64,000 nt of DNA, taken from assembly GCF_003885105.1 (NCBI RefSeq), contig NZ_QWZQ01000001.1:85176-149175 (forward strand), written 5' to 3'. How positions within the stretch are numbered: position 1 is the stretch's first letter; the number at the start of each line of letters is the position of its first letter. A program made the position numbers and the translations under genes. Shown piece by piece: positions 29,060 to 38,963 of this stretch. A model generated the notes under the pieces. It worked only from the letters and a program-made list of their open reading frames with translations, searched no databases and was not told the origin of the DNA. Source of the DNA: Lactiplantibacillus garii (GTDB lineage: Bacteria > Bacillota > Bacilli > Lactobacillales > Lactobacillaceae).

Positions 29060-29333
29060 TTTCGCACTCCTTTCACGTGAAAATAATAATTCCATGAGAA
29101 TTAGTCAAGTATACCACTGTTTTTTAACGGCTTGAACCTAATTTCGCATTGGAAACGTTTGACGTTCGCAATAATTTTAATTATAGTGTTCTATAATTGT
29201 GTACTGGTCGATTCGTTTACTAATTGACTAGTCGATTGTTAAAATCTTATTAAGTCAGCCGTTTTTCGAACCAAAAGTTTGATATCCGTCATAAAATAGG
29301 ATTGGTGAAAATACGAAATGATGAGGAACGATT

Positions 29334-30506
29334 ATGTCAGAAAATAACAATAATAATGAGATGGGGCCCCGTGAACGGCGCTATCGGCAACAACAGCAAC
29401 GTAACCCGCACCTGAAGCCCCGTAAAAAGCGTCCCTGGCTAGTTGGACTCTTAGTCGTACTTGGCCTCATGATCGTTTGGGGGGCTTACTGGGGAACCAA
29501 AACTTGGAACGCCGCTAAGGACACCATGAACACGACCTACCAGTCAACCGGCTCGACTAAGGCGCGTAACGTGGACGCCGTCATTAAAAAGGGCAAACCA
29601 TTTTCCATCTTACTGCTCGGAACCGATACCGGAGCCCTGGGTCGCGGTAAGAACTTCTCCGCGCGGACCGATACGATGATCATCGCAACGATCAACCCTA
29701 AAAAGGAAAGCATGACGTTGACGAGTATTCCCCGGGACACTCAAGTCATGATCAATGGCCAGTCCCAAAAAATCAACGCCGCCTACACCATTGGCGGTGC
29801 GAGTGGCGCGGTTAAATCGGTCGAGAAATTACTCGACGTCCCAATTGATTTCTACGTGTTGATCAACATGGGTGGGCTAAAACAGATTATTAACGCGATG
29901 GGCGGCGTGACTATCACACCGAAGATGACCTTCAAGTACGGTCATGCCAACGTGAAGAAGGGCGTTAAAATCAAGCTTAACGGTGCGGCCGCCCTCGACT
30001 ATTCCCGGATGCGTTACTATGATCCGTTAGGTGATTACGGTCGGCAGAAACGACAACGGCAAATTATTATGGCGATGGTTAGTCAATCTAACTCACTTGG
30101 GTCGATTGCCAATATTGAGAAGATTACAAAGCAGCTTTCCAACAACATGCGGACCGACCTGACTTGGAACGACATGGTTGCTTTAGATACTAAGTACAAG
30201 AACGCCTCGCACCATGCCAAGACGTACACGTTACAAGGAACCGACGCCACCATCGACGGCCTTTCTTACCAAGTTGCCTCCGCTTCGGAGCGTTACAAAA
30301 TTTCTAAAAAGCTGCGGACCCAGTTACAACTTTCAACCAGCAGCTTATCCGAATCCGACTTCACGGACACCGCGTCAATTACGACCGGCAGCAGTAGTTC
30401 GAGTTCGTCATCGTCCAGTTCCACTACTACCGACAGTACGCAGGAAACTACTACTGACAATACCACGACGCAGGATTCAACCACTACGCAAGGCACCCAG
30501 TACTAA
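29334..30506 (+). CDS. LytR-CpsA-Psr (LCP) family cell-wall glycopolymer ligase
   Basis: The 390-residue protein has a cytoplasmic basic N terminus, one transmembrane helix (about 34-54) and the extracellular LCP domain. Key residues are visible: ILLLGTDTG, SARTDTMIIATINP, LTSIPRDTQV and SRMRYYDPLGDYGRQKRQRQ. It transfers teichoic acid or polysaccharide from undecaprenyl lipid to peptidoglycan. The last 50 residues are Ser/Thr-rich and low-complexity, probably a flexible wall-spanning tail. Confidence 0.92.
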   Translation: MSENNNNNEMGPRERRYRQQQQRNPHLKPRKKRPWLVGLLVVLGLMIVWGAYWGTKTWNAAKDTMNTTYQSTGSTKARNVDAVIKKGKPFSILLLGTDTGALGRGKNFSARTDTMIIATINPKKESMTLTSIPRDTQVMINGQSQKINAAYTIGGASGAVKSVEKLLDVPIDFYVLINMGGLKQIINAMGGVTITPKMTFKYGHANVKKGVKIKLNGAAALDYSRMRYYDPLGDYGRQKRQRQIIMAMVSQSNSLGSIANIEKITKQLSNNMRTDLTWNDMVALDTKYKNASHHAKTYTLQGTDATIDGLSYQVASASERYKISKKLRTQLQLSTSSLSESDFTDTASITTGSSSSSSSSSSSTTTDSTQETTTDNTTTQDSTTTQGTQY

Positions 30507-30521
30507 AGACAGTTATCAAAC

Positions 30522-30579
30522 TAATTAGGGTAAACAAAAAGCTCGCCATTAACGGTGAGCTTTTTGTTTACCCTAATTA
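30522..30579. terminator. Bidirectional terminator between LCP gene and accA
   Basis: This is a very long near-perfect hairpin: AATTAGGGTAAACAAAAAGC pairs with GCTTTTTGTTTACCCTAATT. It overlaps the accA stop codon (30573-30575) and serves both converging genes. Confidence 0.85.
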
Positions 30580-31346
30580 ACGGGCCACGTTGCTAATAAT
30601 TGTTGAAACTTTGCTTTCCGCTGTTCAATTAGCGCGCTAGCACCCATCCGCTCCAGTGTGGCTAACTGTGCTGTAATGGCGGTAACCAGCGTCGCCACTA
30701 AGTCGGTTGCCTGGTGTTTGATCACCTGATCGACTAACCCGCGGTTGGCAAGTTTCGCCGCCGTCATCGGCAATAAGTCGATGGCGGCGCTAACGGTCTG
30801 TTGACCATGCAAAATGGCGGCCACCGCCTCGGGGGACGCCACGTTGAAAAGCGCGTCGTCTAACATGATGATCCGGTTAGCATTGGCAAATGCCAAGGCC
30901 CCACCACTGTGACCCTCACCTAAAAACACGACCACGTTCGGCACGGTCAGTTGTCCAGTGGCAGCCATTAAGTCGGCAATGGCCTGACTCTGACCAAACC
31001 GTTCCGAAGTTGGACTGGCATCCGCTCCAGGCATGTTGATCAAACTCACGACCGGCAGATTAAACTTTTGGGCGTGTTCAACTACCCGTAACGCCGTTCG
31101 GTAGCCGGGAACCGTTAACGCCCCGCCATTTTTAGCCCGGCGAGCCGCTAAGTCGGCCCCCCGATCAACACCTAAAACGGCTAAAGACTGACCCGTAACA
31201 CTTGGTCCAAATCCGGCCGTTAACGCCGCGTCCCGTCCAAGTAACCGGTCGCCGCGCTGAACGACCATTGTTGGCAGCAACGCTTTGATCACCGTGGGCG
31301 CACTGATACGATTCGCAGCGCGTAACCGCCGTAACCGTTCATCCAT
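30573..31346 (-). CDS. accA: Acetyl-CoA carboxylase carboxyltransferase subunit alpha
   Basis: The 257-residue product is the AccA carboxyltransferase crotonase-like domain: VVSLINMPGADASPTSER, VVFLGEGHSGGALAFANANRI and MLDDALFNVASPEAVAAIL. With AccD it carboxylates acetyl-CoA to malonyl-CoA from carboxybiotin. It is shorter than E. coli AccA (319) because the N-terminal extension is reduced, as in lactobacilli. Its start overlaps the end of accD by 8 bp. Confidence 0.93.
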   Translation of the reverse strand: MDERLRRLRAANRISAPTVIKALLPTMVVQRGDRLLGRDAALTAGFGPSVTGQSLAVLGVDRGADLAARRAKNGGALTVPGYRTALRVVEHAQKFNLPVVSLINMPGADASPTSERFGQSQAIADLMAATGQLTVPNVVVFLGEGHSGGALAFANANRIIMLDDALFNVASPEAVAAILHGQQTVSAAIDLLPMTAAKLANRGLVDQVIKHQATDLVATLVTAITAQLATLERMGASALIEQRKAKFQQLLATWPVN

Positions 31347-32145
31347 GATTAACGTCCCCCTCTAAATGATAAGCTGCTAAAACGTTGGCCAGGTAGGCCC
31401 GTAACCGTGGGCGTTCAACCACCGCGTCCAGCATCCCGTGGTCTAATAAACTTGCCGCCGTTTGAAAATCGGCGGGGAGGTCAACTGGCATGGTTTGCTG
31501 AATGACCCGGGCACCGGCGAAACCGATTTTAGCACCGGCTTCGGCCACCACGACGTCGCCCCTAAACGCAAAGCTGGCGGAGATTCCGCCCATCGTAGGG
31601 TCCGTTAAAACCGTGATCAGTGGAACGGGCACCGCGGCTAACCGTGCGAATTCCGCTAAAATCAAGTTCATGCCAACTAGTGCGTAAACGCCCTCTTGCA
31701 TCCGGGCACCTCCGGAAGCGGTCACGATGATCAAGGGGAGGTGCCGCTTGCGAGCCACCCGACTCGCGGTCACGATGCGCCGGGTCACCGCCGTGTTTAA
31801 CGTTCCCATCATGAAATAACTGTCCATGACTGCAAAGACCGCCGGATGATGGCGAACGGTGGCCGTCCCAATAACGACCGCCTCGCTAGAAGTGGTTCGT
31901 TGAGCTGCCCGGGCTAACTTTTGATCGTAACCGGGAAAATGGAGTTCATTGACCGGGCGTTCCGGCATGGGCAACGCGTGAAAACTGCCGGGATCCACCA
32001 ACTGATCAAGCCGCCGTTGCGCGGTCAACCGTTGCCAATGTTTACAGTACGGGCACTGACGAAGCGGCCCCCACTGGCTGTGGTGCACGTGCCGTCCACA
32101 GGCCACACAGGTCGTCCAAGTCCCCGGTTCTGGATAATGACTCAT
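31339..32145 (-). CDS. accD: Acetyl-CoA carboxylase carboxyltransferase subunit beta
   Basis: The 268-residue product begins with the AccD zinc ribbon (CVACG ... CPYC, about residues 13-34), followed by a crotonase-like domain with VIVTASGGARMQEG and TVLTDPTMGGISASFAFRGD. The ATG at 32145 behind GGTGGGGG is preferred to the longer ORF. It overlaps accC by 4 bp and accA by 8 bp. Confidence 0.93.
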   Translation of the reverse strand: MSHYPEPGTWTTCVACGRHVHHSQWGPLRQCPYCKHWQRLTAQRRLDQLVDPGSFHALPMPERPVNELHFPGYDQKLARAAQRTTSSEAVVIGTATVRHHPAVFAVMDSYFMMGTLNTAVTRRIVTASRVARKRHLPLIIVTASGGARMQEGVYALVGMNLILAEFARLAAVPVPLITVLTDPTMGGISASFAFRGDVVVAEAGAKIGFAGARVIQQTMPVDLPADFQTAASLLDHGMLDAVVERPRLRAYLANVLAAYHLEGDVNHG

Positions 32146-33467
32146 TTTTCCCCCACCTTCCAACGACTTAAGCTATGGATTGAATACTCATCCTGAACGT
32201 ACTCGGGACGGGCGACCGTCGCCCGCAAAAAGGCTAAGTCGGTTTCCGGACCAAGCAGTTTTACAGTGGTTAGTGCTCGGCGTAAAGCCGTTACTGCAAC
32301 TTTCCGGGTTGGCCCGGTCACCATTAACTTGGCAATTAAGCCGTCGTACATGGTCACTAAATCGTCACCCGTCCGGTAACCGGTATCCACACGCACGTTT
32401 TGGGGCCAAGTTAACCGTTCAATGGTCGTTCGCCGAATAGGTAACGTGGCGGTAATCCGGGCTTCAATCGCGGTACACCGGGGATGTAACCCGGTATCGG
32501 GTGCAATTTGCACGGCAACGCCCGCCGCCTGCTTAATTTGTGCCTGCACGATGTCTACCCCGGTCGTTAACTCGGTCACACCGTGTTCAACTTGTAAACG
32601 GGTATTCATTTCCATAAAGTAGAACTGGCCGTCTGCAAACAAAAACTCGACCGTGCCCAAGCTTTCATACTGGGTCCCGGCTAACAACTGCCGGGTCAAC
32701 TGATACAGACTTTGGCGCTGTGCGGTGGTTAAAATACTTGCGGGGCTTTCCTCGATCACTTTCTGTTTGTGCAATTGCAGACTACAATCCCGATCCCCCA
32801 AGATCAATAAACCTTGGGCCGTTCCTAGTACCTGCACTTCAACGTGACGAGCCCGCTTTAAGTAGTGTTCTAGGTACATTGCATCGTTCAAAAAGGATGC
32901 GGCCGCTTCCTGACGCGCTACCCGTAACTGCTGGTGAAGTGTGTGAACGTCTTGAATCACCCGGATTCCCTTACCACCACCACCATGACTGGCTTTTAGT
33001 ACTAACGGAAAACCTAACCGTTGGGCAATCGGTTTAATCTCTGACCAGTTTGACCCTTGAATCGAGCATCCCGCTAAAACGGGAACGCCCTGCCGACGAG
33101 CAAAGTCTTTCGCCCGGGCCTTATCCCCCATCAACTTGATTTGGGCCGGCTGGGGACCAATCCAGGTTATCCCGCACTCCGCGCACATGGCGGCAAATTC
33201 GGCGTTTTCCGATAAAAAACCGTAACCGGGATGGATGGCGTCCGCGTGAGTATTAATTGCAGCCATCAGAATGGCTTCGGCGTTTAAATACGACTGATTC
33301 GCGGCGGCCGGCCCGATACACACCACTTCGTCTGCAAGCTGCGTATACCACGCCCCCCGGTCCGCCGTGGAACAAACCGCGACCGTTTGAATATTTAATT
33401 CTCGGCAGGCTTTGATGATTCGAACGGCAATTTCACCGCGGTTGGCAATTAAAAGCTTGCGAAACAT
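32142..33467 (-). CDS. accC: Biotin carboxylase subunit of acetyl-CoA carboxylase
   Basis: The 441-residue ATP-grasp enzyme has KLLIANRGEIAVRIIKACRE at the N terminus, the Gly-rich ATP loop KASHGGGGKGIR (about 160-171), and EMNTRLQVEHGVTE near 285-298 (family VEHPVTE, here Gly replaces Pro). It carboxylates the biotin of AccB using ATP and bicarbonate. It lies 2 bp downstream of accB. Confidence 0.94.
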   Translation of the reverse strand: MFRKLLIANRGEIAVRIIKACRELNIQTVAVCSTADRGAWYTQLADEVVCIGPAAANQSYLNAEAILMAAINTHADAIHPGYGFLSENAEFAAMCAECGITWIGPQPAQIKLMGDKARAKDFARRQGVPVLAGCSIQGSNWSEIKPIAQRLGFPLVLKASHGGGGKGIRVIQDVHTLHQQLRVARQEAAASFLNDAMYLEHYLKRARHVEVQVLGTAQGLLILGDRDCSLQLHKQKVIEESPASILTTAQRQSLYQLTRQLLAGTQYESLGTVEFLFADGQFYFMEMNTRLQVEHGVTELTTGVDIVQAQIKQAAGVAVQIAPDTGLHPRCTAIEARITATLPIRRTTIERLTWPQNVRVDTGYRTGDDLVTMYDGLIAKLMVTGPTRKVAVTALRRALTTVKLLGPETDLAFLRATVARPEYVQDEYSIHSLSRWKVGEK

Positions 33468-33469
33468 AC

Positions 33470-33859
33470 TTACCGGTCCTTTCGCACTGTAAATAACGGC
33501 TGTTCAAATTCCACGGTGGCGTCATCCGCCACCAAAATCCCCGTCAAGGTCCCGGTAATTGGACTCGTCAACGGGTTAAACAACTTCATACTTTCAATTT
33601 GCCCCAGTTCCTGTCCCGCTTTCACGGGCTGGCCAACCGCGACGTCATCAGCTAAATGAACCACCCCGACCATTGGACTGGTCACGGTCGTTGCCTGGTC
33701 ATCACTTTGACGAGCCGGTTGCGCTGCTGACGTTACGGCCATAGATTCACTACTGGGTTTGGTGACCTCAATTTCAAGTTCACCCGCTTTAATTCGGATT
33801 TGTTGATACCCTTGGCGCGCGTACTTTTCAACCAACCGGTCTAAATCCCTTAATTCCAT
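33470..33859 (-). CDS. accB: Biotin carboxyl carrier protein
   Basis: The 129-residue product has a variable N-terminal region, an Ala/Ser/Gln linker and a C-terminal biotinyl domain. The biotinylated Lys is in IESMKLFNPLTSP, the canonical E(A/S)MK(M/L) sequence. The ATG at 33859 has GGGGGG 7 nt upstream. It lies between fabH and accC. Confidence 0.93.
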   Translation of the reverse strand: MELRDLDRLVEKYARQGYQQIRIKAGELEIEVTKPSSESMAVTSAAQPARQSDDQATTVTSPMVGVVHLADDVAVGQPVKAGQELGQIESMKLFNPLTSPITGTLTGILVADDATVEFEQPLFTVRKDR

Positions 33860-33871
33860 CACTGCACCCCC

Positions 33872-34843
33872 CTACTTTTTAATTAACACCGACCCGTACG
33901 CCAAACCACCACCAAAGGCGGTCAGTAACGTTGGTCCCGTTAAGTCATCAAAAACCTCAGCAAGTGCCATCGCAACCCCGGCAGACGACGTGTTTCCGAA
34001 CCGTTCGACGTTATGTGGGAACTTTGTCATCGGTAACGCTAAGTTAGCAGCAATCTTTTCAATGATGCGCAGGTTCGCCTGGTGGCAGATTACGTACTGC
34101 AACTCACTGGGTAACACGTTGGCCGTCTTTAGTAGCGTCTTCATCTGCTCAGGAACGACGTTAGTGGCAAATTGGAAAACTTCCCGCCCATTCTGGTAAA
34201 AGGCGTCGGTCTGAGGATAATTACTAGCAGCCACTGCCGTAATCGGTTGAACCCGCCCCGAATGAATCACTTCGGCGTTGCCCCGTGTTTGTAATTTTTC
34301 TGCCAGAAGACTATTTTCGGCAATGTTCGGCGTGGCTTGGAGTAACGCGCCACCGGCACCATCCCCAAAGAACACCGCGGCCGTTCGATCTTTAAAATCC
34401 ATCATTTTCGAGTTTACTTCGGCACTAATAACCATGACGTTACGGTACTGCCCACTACGAATAAACTTGTCGGCGGTCGCTAGGCCAAAGGTAAAGCCCG
34501 CACAGGCGGCACTCATGTCAAACGCAAACGCGTTATCCGCGCCAATGTTTGCTTGAACAATGCAAGCCGTTGCCGGCGTCAAAGCGTCCGGCGTGATCGT
34601 CGTCACAATGATCAAATCAATCGCACCGGCGGCTAAGCCACCTTTAGTGAGCAACTGTTGTGCGACCTGGGTCGCTAAATCCGACGTATTTTCTTGGTCC
34701 ATGGCAAAGTGGCGGGTTTTAATCCCGGTATGGGACTGAATCCACGCGTCGCTCGTATCCATAATAGTTGCAAGTTCATCGTTATCAACAACGCGCTCAG
34801 GAACGTACCGTCCCATTGCCGTGAGTTTTGTGTAAATTGGCAT
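33872..34843 (-). CDS. fabH: 3-oxoacyl-[ACP] synthase III (FabH)
   Basis: The 323-residue thiolase-fold enzyme has catalytic Cys in MSAACAGFTFGLA (about 112), His in ICHQANLRII (about 250) and Asn in RFGNTSSAGVAMALAE (about 280). It condenses acetyl-CoA with malonyl-ACP to start fatty acid synthesis. It heads the five-gene operon. A likely promoter upstream reads TTGACC, 16 bp, TAAAAT on the minus strand near 34895-34922. Confidence 0.94.
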   Translation of the reverse strand: MPIYTKLTAMGRYVPERVVDNDELATIMDTSDAWIQSHTGIKTRHFAMDQENTSDLATQVAQQLLTKGGLAAGAIDLIIVTTITPDALTPATACIVQANIGADNAFAFDMSAACAGFTFGLATADKFIRSGQYRNVMVISAEVNSKMMDFKDRTAAVFFGDGAGGALLQATPNIAENSLLAEKLQTRGNAEVIHSGRVQPITAVAASNYPQTDAFYQNGREVFQFATNVVPEQMKTLLKTANVLPSELQYVICHQANLRIIEKIAANLALPMTKFPHNVERFGNTSSAGVAMALAEVFDDLTGPTLLTAFGGGLAYGSVLIKK

Positions 34844-34997
34844 CTTTTTCGCACCCCGTTACTTTCCGTTTCGTTATTAATTCAATTACGTTAATTTTAT
34901 CAATAAAAGTCCATTGGTCAAAGTTAGCGGCCGCTTTTTTAGGTAAATCCTTATAATCATAAAAAAGCGACTAGCCCGCGACCCTACGCATAAATAA

Positions 34998-35039
34998 AGC
35001 AGTGAGACTAACCGGTACCGCGGTCAGTAATCACTGCTT
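34998..35039 (-). terminator. Terminator after the PTS IIA-IIB pair
   Basis: AAGCAGTGA (34998-35006) pairs with TCACTGCTT (35031-35039), with an inner ACCG/CGGT stem and a T-rich downstream flank on the minus strand. Confidence 0.65.
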
Positions 35040-35045
35040 ACTTAA

Positions 35046-35561
35046 CTAATTAACGGGCGCTTCAAAGCCATTCTTAACTAGCAATGGCATGACGTCGACT
35101 TTTTTATCGGTTGGGACTTTCTGGGCAAAGATGGGCAACCCGGCAGCGTGTATGGCGTACAACGCGTCGGCCTCAGCCGCACCCACCGCGATGGCATTGG
35201 TGACCATCACCATCCCAGCAGAATAGGCTAGGCTCCCAATATCCACCCCGGTCGCGCGAAAATCCAGTCCCCCCGCCACCAACCGGGCCATATTTTGCGG
35301 CGTATCCGTTAAAATTAGCGGTTTGACCCCGTCAAACAGCGGGTTCTGATAAATTTCAATCATCTTATCAACCGTAATAACGTTCGCCTTGACACCCGGC
35401 GGCGCGGCTTGCACGATCAGCATCTTACGCAGCGCGTCCTGGGCCACCGCGTCCGACACCACCAAAATGCGGTTAGGGTTAACGCTCTTCGTCCAAACCG
35501 TCGCGACTTGCCCGTGTAGCAGGCGGCTATCGATCCGGGCTAAGCGGATTTCCATCGTCAT
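35046..35561 (-). CDS. Mannose-class PTS component IIB (separate polypeptide)
   Basis: The 171-residue EIIB of the mannose/sorbose class has the phosphorylated His in [16 protein letters not shown] (His15). It resembles the IIB half of ManL in this window but is separate. The start overlaps the upstream IIA gene by 4 bp. No IIC or IID lies with this pair, so it may act mainly as a signal relay to LevR or work with ManMN; this is inference. Confidence 0.88.
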   Translation of the reverse strand: MTMEIRLARIDSRLLHGQVATVWTKSVNPNRILVVSDAVAQDALRKMLIVQAAPPGVKANVITVDKMIEIYQNPLFDGVKPLILTDTPQNMARLVAGGLDFRATGVDIGSLAYSAGMVMVTNAIAVGAAEADALYAIHAAGLPIFAQKVPTDKKVDVMPLLVKNGFEAPVN

Positions 35562-35977
35562 AGGGCGTCATCTTCTTCATCATTCTGGAGCAACTCCAAG
35601 TGCTTGATGCCGATCTTACCAGTTTCTTCCAAATGAGCAATTACTTCGGCTAACGGTTTATCCCGCACCGTGTACGCCTCAATCAGCATTGGTAAGTTTA
35701 AACCGGTAATGAGTCCCATCCGGTCCGTATGCTCCGCTACAATTCGACTCGCCGCGTTAAACGGTGAGCCCCCCCATAGATCAACTAAGAATAATACCTG
35801 ATCATCGGCGTCAAAGTGCGCGACCGCCGCCGTCAAGTTCCGATTTAAATCCTCGGTGTCTTCATCTAGTTGAAACGTCACCACTTGGACTTTTTCTTGG
35901 GACCCAAAAATCATGTAGGACGAGTCCACCACGCCCCGGGCAAATTCACCGTGGCTGACTACGACAAACGCTAACAT
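35558..35977 (-). CDS. Mannose-class PTS component IIA (separate polypeptide)
   Basis: The 139-residue EIIA has the phosphorylated His in FVVVSHGEFARG (His9), and LVDLWGGSPFNAAS, as in EIIA-Man. The ATG at 35977 follows GGAGG; the longer ORF start overlaps the sigma-54 promoter. Transcription should start at the -24/-12 promoter at 36020-36036. Confidence 0.88.
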   Translation of the reverse strand: MLAFVVVSHGEFARGVVDSSYMIFGSQEKVQVVTFQLDEDTEDLNRNLTAAVAHFDADDQVLFLVDLWGGSPFNAASRIVAEHTDRMGLITGLNLPMLIEAYTVRDKPLAEVIAHLEETGKIGIKHLELLQNDEEDDAL

Positions 35978-36019
35978 CAAAATTTCCTCCTTTTCATTCA
36001 AACCGTTCATCTTTATTTA

Positions 36020-36048
36020 TGCAAAAAACGTGCCAATTAGTGTATCAA
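36020..36048 (-). promoter_or_regulatory. Sigma-54 promoter of the IIA-IIB pair, with LevR-like site
   Basis: On the minus strand TTGGCACGTTTTTTGCA (36020-36036) matches the -24/-12 consensus TTGGCAC-N5-TTGC. A TTGATACAC half-site touches its upstream edge (36040-36048). The promoter overlaps the 3' end of levR (stop at 36045). Confidence 0.85.
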
Positions 36049-38891
36049 TCGGCTATTACTTCAGCCTGGTGGGTTTCTAGTAATTGAACAATGTAATAAT
36101 TTTCAGCGTCGGAAAACGTTAACTGTAACTGATCACTGAGTTGCTGATTGGCATCACGAACGATTGGATACCATTTAGATTCCGTCACGCTGGGTAACTC
36201 TTCGGCGGGAGCCGTAATTTCATCCTTGATGGCCGTCCGTTCCAACGCACCGGCTAAGTGCATGATCAGGTCAATTCGAAACGCGTTGGTCATATCGTTT
36301 GCTAAACTTTTTTCGATGGTTTCGCTATACTGCCATAAAATCGGGGTCAGTTTCCGGGGATTTAAAAAGGTGAAATAGTCTCCCAAGTAGCGTTCACATA
36401 GTTCCGGCGTTAACGCCTGACTTTCCGCGACCGTACTCTGGGGAGCGTTAATGCCCGTGGCTAACTGGTCAACAAACTTTTCACCGCCACCCTGTAAGAG
36501 TTCTTCTAAGGAAATAAACGGAACGTCCAAATCCGGGCGAGTAATCCCAGTAGCCGCAATAATTTGGTAATTTTGGCTAATTTGTTTTAAGCGGGTCGCC
36601 ATGTTAACGACCGAGATTGGGAAGACCGTAATTCCCTCAATAAAGTTCTGGGCCAGTAAACTATCTAAAATAGACTTAATTCGTTCCGCCGTCCCCACCC
36701 CGGTTGAGCAAATTGCAACAATGGCGCGTTGTCCGGCACTCTCAGTAGCGGCTGCCGGTTTAGCAGGCGTCTTCTGGTCTTCAGTGGGTAAATTACGGGA
36801 AATCCGGGAGTAGCCCTTAAACCCAACCAACTCTTGGTAAATGGAGTCTAAGTTACTATCAATTAAGCTAGCCTTGCGAACGGCCTCCAGAACGACCGGC
36901 GTGGTAACCATGTCAATGGTTCGAATCTCAATCCCGGTTTCGGATTGAATCCGTTCGCCAAAGGTAGTCAGCGACCCCATGTCAACCAACAATAACACCC
37001 CGTTGCCCGCGTCCAACGTTTGGACCTGTTTTTTTATATGGCTGTACGCGACGGTGGGATCCATGTCCAGTGGCATGTCAAACGCCCGAACGTCGTAATC
37101 ATCTAGTAGTTGCCCCACCACCTGGGCCATTGACGACGCGGTACTCATCCCGTGTGCCGCCACCAGTACGCCCACTTTACCATTCAGCTGCATGGATTTT
37201 AACGAAATCAAGAGAATGGCTAAGTAGTAAACTTCCGACTGTGGAATTGGCAAATGGTAACGTTCATCGAGGCCCTGCTTCAAGACCTCGGCCGCCTTAA
37301 TTTCCGCCGGGTACTCCTTGACCATGGCTAACATATCAGAACTCATTTGCCGCATGGGTTTTCCTGCCTGGATACGTTTAATGAACGAGCTAACGTGCAA
37401 GCTAACGGCGTAAATAAAGTTGTCCTTAAAGTTATAACCCAGCATGTCCTGAATCGTCGCCTGCGCGGTTTTGGTAAAGTCAATCACGTCCTGATCAACG
37501 ATTTCAGCGAGCTTATTTTCGGGTGAAACTTCCATCTGGGTCTGCTTGTAAAACGACTTCAAATGCAAGTTAATGTCGGTCGTAATGAAGCGGTTAATGT
37601 GTTCTTTATCCAGGCCTTCTCGACGTAACAACGACGCCTTATCCCCAATAATTTCATACAAATTATAGGGTAACTCGTAGTTATCATTTTTGTTTCGCAT
37701 CGGCGTGGGACCGTCGTTCGGTTTGACCGTTAGGATTGGGTCCAGCAATTCGGAGATGGCTCCCAGTTCATGCCGGTTGGAAGCCACCGTCATCAAACCG
37801 CTACGGATATTCTGTGGTAAGTCATCCATCGTAATGTTGATCTCACTGTCATTTTCAATACTGTTAACGAAGCCCTGCGCACAAACGAGTTGAATATTAG
37901 ACTTTAACTGTCCAACGTTCCCAAACGTTACGGAGCCTAATAGCGCTTGGACCACGTCTTCGGTTAGCTTAATTTGTTTATTGATTCGGTTAGCTTCAAG
38001 TGAAAGCAGCGCCTTTAAAAGTTCCAACCGTTCTTGGGCGGAACGGTTATTAAATGCTGGTAACTGGATCGTGATTGGAATCCGCCGGACAAAGGTTTGG
38101 AGTAGGGTACTCTCCGGATCCTCAGTCGTCGCACAAACCAGCCGGACGTTAGCGTGGTGATTCTTCGCCGTTTCTCCTAAGCGAGAATACGTCCCGTGGT
38201 CCATGAAATAAAAGATCATTTCTTGACCTTCCGGTGGTAAGCGGTGAACTTCGTCCAGGAACAGCATGCCCCCGTCCGCTTCTTGAATTAATCCGTCCTT
38301 ATCTTCATTGGCACCGGTAAAGGATCCCTTAATGTAGCCAAACAAATGGGACATTAACAGCTCGGGGTTGTGCGCGTAATCCGCACAGTTAAACGTGATC
38401 AATCCCTGGGGATTAGTCAAAACATCGTTAGTTTCGGCGAAACGATACATGGCGTTTGCAAAGTAAGTTTTCCCGGAACCGGTAGGCCCAATAATTAACG
38501 TATTCAGCCCCCGCGGCGGGTATAAAATGGCCGCTTTAGCTTGTTCCACTTGGTTTGATAAGCTTTCATGCGAACCAATCATGTTATTAAAAACGTCGCC
38601 CTTTTGGACCTGCGTTGGTGTCACCGTCGACGCAGTAACGCTATCCTGGGTCGTATTCGCTACACTCGTTGCTGATACCGTCGCCTTGGTAGTTTGCGGC
38701 TGGGATTGCACGGCGTAGTGAACCGGGCGACCGCTCAATTTTTGGAGCTGGCCCTCCCGTACCAACGTGTTCAACTCCTTACTAACGTTAGACCTGGCCA
38801 ACGTTAAAGCGTTGGCCACCGCTTCGGTGGTTAACCCACTCGCGTCACTATGCTGACAAAGATAGTCAAATATCCGTGCTTTTCTGGTCAA
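36045..38891 (-). CDS. levR: Sigma-54-dependent PTS transcriptional activator LevR/ManR
   Basis: This is a large (about 948-residue) regulator. An N-terminal helix-turn-helix (about 20-57) is followed by an AAA+ domain with Walker A GPTGSGKT, the sigma-54-contacting loop GSFTGA (family GAFTGA) and Walker B MLFLDE, then a PRD. Next come an EIIA-Man-like domain (VGVLVAAHGMSTASSM), an EIIB-Gat-like domain (AIVAICSTGVGTAERI) and a second PRD. PTS phosphorylation of these domains sets activity. I choose a TTG start 8 nt after GGAG. Confidence 0.93.
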   Translation of the reverse strand: MTRKARIFDYLCQHSDASGLTTEAVANALTLARSNVSKELNTLVREGQLQKLSGRPVHYAVQSQPQTTKATVSATSVANTTQDSVTASTVTPTQVQKGDVFNNMIGSHESLSNQVEQAKAAILYPPRGLNTLIIGPTGSGKTYFANAMYRFAETNDVLTNPQGLITFNCADYAHNPELLMSHLFGYIKGSFTGANEDKDGLIQEADGGMLFLDEVHRLPPEGQEMIFYFMDHGTYSRLGETAKNHHANVRLVCATTEDPESTLLQTFVRRIPITIQLPAFNNRSAQERLELLKALLSLEANRINKQIKLTEDVVQALLGSVTFGNVGQLKSNIQLVCAQGFVNSIENDSEINITMDDLPQNIRSGLMTVASNRHELGAISELLDPILTVKPNDGPTPMRNKNDNYELPYNLYEIIGDKASLLRREGLDKEHINRFITTDINLHLKSFYKQTQMEVSPENKLAEIVDQDVIDFTKTAQATIQDMLGYNFKDNFIYAVSLHVSSFIKRIQAGKPMRQMSSDMLAMVKEYPAEIKAAEVLKQGLDERYHLPIPQSEVYYLAILLISLKSMQLNGKVGVLVAAHGMSTASSMAQVVGQLLDDYDVRAFDMPLDMDPTVAYSHIKKQVQTLDAGNGVLLLVDMGSLTTFGERIQSETGIEIRTIDMVTTPVVLEAVRKASLIDSNLDSIYQELVGFKGYSRISRNLPTEDQKTPAKPAAATESAGQRAIVAICSTGVGTAERIKSILDSLLAQNFIEGITVFPISVVNMATRLKQISQNYQIIAATGITRPDLDVPFISLEELLQGGGEKFVDQLATGINAPQSTVAESQALTPELCERYLGDYFTFLNPRKLTPILWQYSETIEKSLANDMTNAFRIDLIMHLAGALERTAIKDEITAPAEELPSVTESKWYPIVRDANQQLSDQLQLTFSDAENYYIVQLLETHQAEVIAD

Positions 38892-38963
38892 CTTCGCCAC
38901 TCCTTTACGTCGCAGTACGTCAAATTAATTTGAGAACTTCAGTTAAGTCTAATCTTACCACAC

